In this document: piece by piece, positions 1-6,926 of the stretch
Numbering within the stretch: position 1 is the stretch's first letter
Layout of the letters: each line of letters starts with the position of its first letter
NCBI GenBank assembly: GCA_003161535.1
Contig: PMOM01000264.1
Coordinates: 1-6,926 of the forward strand
Reading direction: 5' to 3'
Length of the DNA: 6,926 nucleotides
DNA from: Caulobacteraceae bacterium
GTDB lineage: Bacteria; Pseudomonadota; Alphaproteobacteria; Caulobacterales; Caulobacteraceae
Position numbers and translations under genes: made by a program
Notes under the pieces: model-generated
The model's input: the letters and a program-made list of their open reading frames with translations, nothing else
What the model was told of the DNA's origin: nothing
Databases searched by the model: none

Positions 1-453
1 GCCGACGGTGCGGTTGCGCAGCGTCGCCTTGGTGAGCGGGTAGTTACGCTCCAGCCATTTGCCCGCTCGTAAATATCTCTCGGCTTGAGGAAATTCGCGC
101 ACCGTGCACAACAGCAGCCCGAGCGCGGTATCGGCGACCTCTTCGGTCAGCACGTCGGGCGTATTGGTCAGGACCACGTTGTGCGCGGCGGCCCATTTGA
201 CGTCCATGTGGTCGTAGCCGACGCCGAAGCTCGAGACGATTTCGAGGTTCGGGAAACGCGCCATCAGGTCGCCAGGAATTTTGCATGCCGTGTCGCTGCA
301 AGCGATGGCGCGCACGTGCGAATGGCCCGCGATAAAGGCGTCAGGGTCTTTGGCCGCGGCGACCTTATGCACGATGCAGATCGCGTCCAGACCTTTCACG
401 ACGACAGGTTTGAGCGGGCCGATCAGCATTACCTCGGGCTTGTCGGTGGTCAT
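1..453 (-). CDS. D-isomer specific 2-hydroxyacid dehydrogenase, N-terminal part (runs off left edge)
   Basis: This is the first 151 codons of an NAD(P)-dependent D-2-hydroxyacid dehydrogenase, a cytosolic enzyme that interconverts 2-oxoacids and D-2-hydroxyacids. The closest relatives I recall are annotated as glyoxylate/hydroxypyruvate reductases, but the exact substrate cannot be read here. The visible part is the N-terminal half of the split substrate-binding domain: SSFGVGYDHMD at residues 74-84, TNTPDVLTEEVADTALGLLL at 96-115, and REFPQAERYLRAGKW at 119-133. It ends at ...LRNRTVG, just before the expected Rossmann GxGxxG motif. The catalytic Arg, Glu and His would lie outside the window. 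The ATG at 453 has a good ribosome binding site and starts 14 bases after the E2 stop, so cotranscription with the pyruvate dehydrogenase genes is likely. Family membership is secure; specificity is not. Confidence 0.9.
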   Translation of the reverse strand, partial: MTTDKPEVMLIGPLKPVVVKGLDAICIVHKVAAAKDPDAFIAGHSHVRAIACSDTACKIPGDLMARFPNLEIVSSFGVGYDHMDVKWAAAHNVVLTNTPDVLTEEVADTALGLLLCTVREFPQAERYLRAGKWLERNYPLTKATLRNRTVG

Positions 454-458
454 ACTTT

Positions 459-466
459 ATCCTCTC
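459..466 (-). promoter_or_regulatory. Ribosome binding site of the 2-hydroxyacid dehydrogenase gene
   Basis: GAGAGGAT reads on the minus strand in the short gap behind the E2 stop codon. Its GAGAGG core lies 7 bases before the ATG at 453. It supports that start and independent translation initiation within a polycistronic message. Confidence 0.6.
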
Positions 467-467
467 G

Positions 468-1790
468 TCACACGAGCATGGTCACCGGCATTTCCACAAA
501 AGCTTTGAACGCGGCCAATAGCTCGGCGCCGATGGCGCCGTCGAGCACGCGGTGGTCGCAAGACAGCGTGACGGCGAGCATGCTGGCGAAGGCAACGCCG
601 CCGTCCGGTTTTTCGATCGCCTGCCGGCGCGCGGCGCCGACCGCGAGGATCGTGGCGTGCGGCGGGTTGATGATGGCCGAGAACTCGCGCACGCCGTACA
701 TGCCGAGATTGGAGATCGAGAAGGTCCCGCCCTGGTACTCCTCGGGCTTCAGCTTGCGCGCGCGGGCGCGTTCGGCCAGGTCCTTCATTTCCCGGGCGAT
801 CTGGGCCACTCCCTTGGTCTCGGCGGCGCGGACGATGGGGGTTATCAGTCCTCCCTCGATGGCCACGGCGACGGCGATGTCGGCGTGGTGGTGCAGGGCG
901 ATTCCCTCTGGGGTGTAGCTGGCGTTGGCGGCCGGCACGCGTCTGAGCGCCGCGGCGGCGGCCTTGATGACCATGTCGTTGACGCTGACCTTGGCGCCTT
1001 CGGCCTCAAGCATGGCGTTGATGCTCGCGCGCGCGGCGAGCAGGGCGTCGATCTCCATATCGATCGTGAGCGGAAAGTGCGGCACGTCGCGGAAACTCTC
1101 TGTCATCCGCCGCGCGACGGTCTTCTTCATTCCATCCAGCGCGATCAGATCATAGGACCCGGCGGCGATGCCCATCTGTTCGAGGGATCTGGCCGCCTGA
1201 GGCGCGGGGCCGACCGCGGCGGCGGCCGAAGCAGCCGGCGGCGCCGCCACGCCTTCCAGGTCCCGCCGGATGATGCGTCCGTGCGGACCCGAGCCCTTCA
1301 CCGTAGCCAGATCGACACCGCTGCGCGCGGCCAAGCGCCGGGCCAGGGGCGAGGCCAGGATGCGGTGGTCATCGGCGGCTTTGACCGGCGCCGCGCCGCC
1401 CGCGCCATTTCGCGGCGTTCCTGCTTGCGGGGGCGCGGGACGAGTCTCGACGACGGGGGCAGACTTCGCCTTGTCCTCACCCTTCTGGGGAGCGGGCGGC
1501 CGAGGCGACGGCGAAGCCGACGTCGAAGCAGCCTTGGCGGCCGGCGCCTCCCCCTCCCCCTTCAACCGGGCGATCGGCGTATTGACCTTGACCTCTTCAG
1601 TCCCCTCGGCGACCAGCAGGGCATCCACCACCCCCTCGTCCACCGCCTCGACCTCCATGGTCGCCTTGTCGGTCTCGATCTCGGCAATCACGTCGCCGCT
1701 CTTTACAGAATCGCCAACCTTCACATGCCACTTGGCGAGCGTGCCCTCCTCCATCGTCGGAGATAGCGCCGGCATCAAAACGTCGGTCAC
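468..1790 (-). CDS. pdhC: Dihydrolipoamide acetyltransferase (E2) of the pyruvate dehydrogenase complex
   Basis: A 440-residue E2 component, which transfers the acetyl group from E1 to CoA through a swinging lipoyl arm and forms the core of the complex. One lipoyl domain spans about residues 2-77, with Lys42 in [11 protein letters not shown] as the lipoylation site. An Ala/Pro-rich linker follows (about 78-140). The peripheral subunit-binding domain is at about 143-180 ([11 protein letters not shown]...[14 protein letters not shown]). The catalytic domain runs from about 210 to the end and carries the DHRVLDG motif with His413 and Asp417. The start is GTG, overlapping the pdhA stop by 4 bases (GTGA), so translation is probably coupled. 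Alphaproteobacteria normally have pdhB (E1 beta) between pdhA and this gene; it is absent. The lipoyl end ...[10 protein letters not shown] resembles, from memory, the lipoyl domain of alphaproteobacterial E1 beta at least as much as that of E2, so this could be a pdhB/pdhC join. Confidence 0.93.
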   Translation of the reverse strand: MTDVLMPALSPTMEEGTLAKWHVKVGDSVKSGDVIAEIETDKATMEVEAVDEGVVDALLVAEGTEEVKVNTPIARLKGEGEAPAAKAASTSASPSPRPPAPQKGEDKAKSAPVVETRPAPPQAGTPRNGAGGAAPVKAADDHRILASPLARRLAARSGVDLATVKGSGPHGRIIRRDLEGVAAPPAASAAAAVGPAPQAARSLEQMGIAAGSYDLIALDGMKKTVARRMTESFRDVPHFPLTIDMEIDALLAARASINAMLEAEGAKVSVNDMVIKAAAAALRRVPAANASYTPEGIALHHHADIAVAVAIEGGLITPIVRAAETKGVAQIAREMKDLAERARARKLKPEEYQGGTFSISNLGMYGVREFSAIINPPHATILAVGAARRQAIEKPDGGVAFASMLAVTLSCDHRVLDGAIGAELLAAFKAFVEMPVTMLV

Positions 1791-2827
1791 GCCGCGCTTT
1801 CCAGATAGACGTCCGTGTAAAGCTCGCCAGGCTCAGGCTCGGGGGCGGCGCGGGCGTATTCGGCGGCGTCGGCGATGGTCGCCTTGATTTCCGCGTCGAT
1901 AGCCTTGAGGGCTGCCTCCTTGGCCATCCCGCTCGCCTCCAGGCGCTCCTGAAGCTGCTCGATCGGATCGCGGGTCTTGCGCACCTCATCGATTTCCTCG
2001 CGGGTGCGGTACTTTCCAGGATCGCTCATCGAATGGCCACGATAGCGGTAGGTTTTCATCTCCAGAATGAACGGCCCCTTGCCGGAGCGGGCGTGTTCCG
2101 CGGCCTTCAATCCAGCCGCGCGCACCGCCATCACATCCATGCCGTCGACTTCCGCGCCGGCGATGTTGAAGCTGGCGCCGCGCTTGTAGAGATGAGTTTC
2201 GCTGGATGAACGCTTGAGGCTGGTGCCCATGGCGTATTGGTTGTTCTCGATCACATAGACAGCTGGCAGGCGCCACAGCTCGGCCATGTTGAAACTCTCA
2301 TAGACCTGCCCCTGGTTGGCGGCGCCGTCGCCAAAATAGACAAAGGCCACGCGGCCGTCATCGCGGTAGCGATTGGCCAGGGCCAGACCCGTGCCAAGGC
2401 TGACCTGGGCTCCGACGATGCCATGGCCGCCGTAGAAGCCGGCCTCGGTGGAAAACATGTGCATCGAGCCGCCCTTGCCCCGGGAGACGCCCGCCGCGCG
2501 ACCGGTCAGCTCGGCCATCACGGACTTGGGATCCATGCCGGCGGCCAGCATGTGGCCGTGTTCACGATAGCCGGTGATCACCTGATCGCCCGGCTGCTTC
2601 ACCGACTGCATGCCCACCGCGATGGCTTCCTGGCCGATGTACAGGTGACAAAATCCGCCAATCAATCCCATGCCATAGAGCTGGCCGGCCCGCTCCTCGA
2701 AGCGCCGGATGAGCAGCATCGAGCGGTAGAAGCCGAGCAACTGGGTTTTGTCGCCGGAAGGCGACTTCGCCGCCGCCTTGCGCGCGGGAGGGGACCGGTC
2801 GATCTTCGAGGCGCCTCTTTGCGCCAT
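1787..2827 (-). CDS. pdhA: Pyruvate dehydrogenase E1 component, alpha subunit
   Basis: A 346-residue E1 alpha subunit. With E1 beta it forms the thiamine-diphosphate-dependent heterotetramer that decarboxylates pyruvate and acetylates the lipoyl group of E2. The N-terminal 25 residues are basic and probably disordered. Conserved blocks are [10 protein letters not shown] (59-68), YREHGH (87-92), GKGGSMHMF (117-125), the thiamine diphosphate/Mg signature GDGAANQG...ENN (166-196), and the loop [15 protein letters not shown] (260-274) with the conserved His265 and Ser266. The C-terminal GELYTDVYL is, from memory, like alphaproteobacterial PdhA. Length matches the family. The ATG at 2827 follows a clear GGAGG. 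The gene lies 46 bases behind the FtsB-type gene and overlaps the E2 gene. An acetoin or branched-chain E1 alpha is less likely given the neighbours and motifs. Its obligate beta partner is not in the window. Confidence 0.95.
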   Translation of the reverse strand: MAQRGASKIDRSPPARKAAAKSPSGDKTQLLGFYRSMLLIRRFEERAGQLYGMGLIGGFCHLYIGQEAIAVGMQSVKQPGDQVITGYREHGHMLAAGMDPKSVMAELTGRAAGVSRGKGGSMHMFSTEAGFYGGHGIVGAQVSLGTGLALANRYRDDGRVAFVYFGDGAANQGQVYESFNMAELWRLPAVYVIENNQYAMGTSLKRSSSETHLYKRGASFNIAGAEVDGMDVMAVRAAGLKAAEHARSGKGPFILEMKTYRYRGHSMSDPGKYRTREEIDEVRKTRDPIEQLQERLEASGMAKEAALKAIDAEIKATIADAAEYARAAPEPEPGELYTDVYLESAA

Positions 2828-2832
2828 GCGCG

Positions 2833-2837
2833 CCTCC
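2833..2837 (-). promoter_or_regulatory. Shine-Dalgarno site of pdhA
   Basis: A GGAGG on the minus strand lies 5 bases before the ATG at 2827. It is the clearest ribosome binding site in the window. It fixes the pdhA start and suggests strong independent initiation despite the short gap from the upstream gene. Confidence 0.65.
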
Positions 2838-2873
2838 GCCGCAGCTCAACCGCCATGCGCGGCCAAGCTAGGC

Positions 2874-3179
2874 TCAGCCGCGGCCGGGTGTCAGACGGAT
2901 CACATAGTCTCTGGGATCGACAAAGCCCAGCAGGACGTGCGCCCGCTCCTCAAGAAGATCGGCCGAGAGGTTGTCATCGCGCAGGAACCGCGCGCGCGCT
3001 TCCAGATCGGCGCGCTCCGCCCGCAAGCGGCGCAACTCGTCTTGTTTTTCGGCGTAGGTCTCGCGGCGTTGACGCGACAGCAGCAGGCCACGGTCTCCCG
3101 TCAGCGCGTGGAAGCCGAAGTAGAAAATCAGGAACGCCAGGGCGGCGGTGGGAATGTAGGTCTGAAAGCGGGAGAACAC
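2874..3179 (-). CDS. ftsB: Septum formation initiator (FtsB/DivIC) family protein
   Basis: A 101-residue bitopic membrane protein. It has a short cytoplasmic N-terminus, one hydrophobic segment at about residues 9-26 (PTAALAFLIFYFGFHAL), then a charged heptad-like region at about 35-70 (ETYAEKQDELRRLRAERADLEARARFLR) predicted to be a coiled coil, and a short C-terminal tail. This is the architecture of FtsB/DivIC proteins, which in known bacteria join FtsL and FtsQ to activate septal peptidoglycan synthesis. The location between eno and pdhA is where alphaproteobacteria usually keep this gene. The start is GTG at 3179; the only other in-frame candidate before the upstream TGA is an ATT, and no good Shine-Dalgarno sequence is visible. 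The family call is firm; equivalence to FtsB is inferred from architecture and context. Confidence 0.82.
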   Translation of the reverse strand: MFSRFQTYIPTAALAFLIFYFGFHALTGDRGLLLSRQRRETYAEKQDELRRLRAERADLEARARFLRDDNLSADLLEERAHVLLGFVDPRDYVIRLTPGRG

Positions 3180-3250
3180 CGGAGACTCAATGGTTTGCGG
3201 AGCGTAAGCTCACTTTATCGTCGGCGCCCTTAAGGAGTGACTAACGCGTC

Positions 3251-4802
<1,552 letters not shown>

Positions 4803-4829
4803 CGTGAGGAATCTTTTGCTGGGCTGGAC

Positions 4830-4860
4830 AAAACAAAAGGCGGCGGCCGCTCGGCCGCCG
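4830..4860 (-). terminator. Rho-independent terminator ending the pyrG/MmcQ-family unit
   Basis: On the minus strand a perfect 9-bp GC-only inverted repeat, CGGCGGCCG / CGGCCGCCG with a 2-base spacer (4860-4841), is followed by CC and the T-rich tract TTTTGTTTT (4838-4830). The stem can extend by three more pairs (AGG with CCT) past one bulged base. The T-tract lies only on the minus-strand exit side, so termination acts in the direction of the genes. It lies 38 bases beyond the MmcQ/YjbR-family stop codon and 28 bases before the rpmF ATG. Confidence 0.85.
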
Positions 4861-4898
4861 ACCTGAGGGGGCGTCTATGGCGTAAAATACCCTCCGCT

Positions 4899-5231
4899 TC
4901 AAGCCGCGCCCCGCAGGCGCCGAGGCGCCGCCCGCCGCCACGCCAGCTCAAGGATGCTTTCCAGCAGCGCGTCCCGCGCCGATCCATAGTCCACGTAGGT
5001 CGCGCCTCTGCGGCCCCAATATCCGGACACAGGCGCCATCAGATCCGGATATCCCTCGCAGAAGTTGTGCTGGTCCTCGGGGTCGAGCTTGACCATCAAG
5101 CGCGTCGGCTCGCGCCGCAGCGTGCCGAAGATTTTGCCGGCCACTCGGAACGAAGGAACGCCGTGATGGTCCTGCTCGACCGCCTCGGGCAAGGCCAGCG
5201 CGATCGCCTTGACCTGATCGAAACAGGCCAT
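4899..5231 (-). CDS. MmcQ/YjbR family protein
   Basis: A 110-residue protein of the MmcQ/YjbR family (formerly DUF419), whose members have a compact fold related to some DNA-binding domains but no firmly established biochemical role. Family features are the N-terminal helix with ALALPEAVEQDHHGVPSFRVAGKIFGTL (about residues 12-39), the strand LMVKLDPEDQHNF (45-57), and the later SGYWGRRGATYVDYGS (69-84) followed by a C-terminal helix. The tail after about residue 98 is Arg/Ala-rich. The ATG at 5231 lies 9 bases after the pyrG stop codon, so the two are probably cotranscribed, although no convincing Shine-Dalgarno sequence is visible. The shared message with pyrG is probably historical rather than functional. 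Confidence 0.85.
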   Translation of the reverse strand: MACFDQVKAIALALPEAVEQDHHGVPSFRVAGKIFGTLRREPTRLMVKLDPEDQHNFCEGYPDLMAPVSGYWGRRGATYVDYGSARDALLESILELAWRRAAPRRLRGAA

Positions 5232-5240
5232 GGCGACCCG

Positions 5241-6890
<1,650 letters not shown>

Positions 6891-6926
6891 TTAGCGCGCG
6901 GCGTTCGATTCGACGAGCGATTTTCC
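6891..6926 (-). CDS. C-terminal end of an upstream gene (possibly secG)
   Basis: An open frame enters from the right edge on the minus strand and reads GKSLVESNAAR before a TAA at 6893-6891, 12 bases ahead of the pyrG ATG. Eleven residues are too few to identify. In many alphaproteobacteria the gene before pyrG is secG, whose product has a variable low-complexity C-terminus, so secG is the positional guess only. It may also be non-coding. Confidence 0.3.
   Translation of the reverse strand, partial: GKSLVESNAAR

Noticed and set aside
85..918. A 277-codon plus-strand open frame opposite the 2-hydroxyacid dehydrogenase and E2 genes
   Set aside because: It crosses the gap between two well-supported genes on the other strand and shows no coding features of its own.
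552..1766. A 404-codon plus-strand open frame opposite the E2 gene
   Set aside because: It is the antisense shadow of a clear acetyltransferase gene, Arg/Gly/His-rich, without any family signature or ribosome binding site.
3198..3212. Small inverted repeat GAGC/GCTC with a 4-base loop in the eno to FtsB-gene gap
   Set aside because: The stem is only 4 bp and no T-tract follows on the minus strand, so it is not a credible terminator or regulatory hairpin.
2237..3244. A 335-codon plus-strand open frame opposite pdhA and the FtsB-type gene
   Set aside because: It spans two real minus-strand genes and the gap between them, and its translation is low-complexity and Arg-rich with no family match I recognise.

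Overview
The window is a stretch of high-GC, densely packed housekeeping DNA from an alphaproteobacterium. All convincing genes lie on the minus strand, so transcription runs from the right edge to the left edge. The lineage call rests on gene order (pyrG, then eno, an FtsB/DivIC-type gene and pdhA) and on the protein sequences, such as the enolase and the cysteine-free L32. Hyphomicrobiales or Caulobacterales are my best guesses below class level, and they are only guesses.

In the direction of transcription, the right edge holds the last codons of an unidentified upstream gene (6926-6891; position would fit secG). A complete CTP synthase gene pyrG (6878-5241) follows, then a small MmcQ/YjbR-family gene (5231-4899) 9 bases behind it. 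A strong intrinsic terminator (4860-4830) closes that unit. Next come rpmF for ribosomal protein L32 (4802-4620), enolase eno (4558-3251), a short membrane coiled-coil protein of the FtsB/DivIC family (3179-2874), pyruvate dehydrogenase E1 alpha pdhA (2827-1787) and a dihydrolipoamide acetyltransferase E2 gene (1790-468). The E2 gene overlaps pdhA by 4 bases. Last is the N-terminal part of a D-2-hydroxyacid dehydrogenase gene (453 to the left edge).

The metabolic theme is lower glycolysis into acetyl-CoA: enolase makes phosphoenolpyruvate, and the pyruvate dehydrogenase components oxidise pyruvate. CTP synthesis, a ribosomal protein and a divisome protein lie beside them. The gaps are short (largest 96 bases, between the MmcQ/YjbR gene and rpmF), so no stretch over 300 bases lacks a gene. 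I see no tRNA, rRNA, CRISPR array, insertion sequence or phage gene.

The most notable point is an absence. The E1 beta gene (pdhB) that normally sits between pdhA and the E2 gene in alphaproteobacteria is not there. Because alphaproteobacterial E1 beta and E2 both begin with very similar lipoyl domains, this looks like what recombination, or an assembly collapse, between the two lipoyl-coding segments would leave. I found no clearly new biological system.
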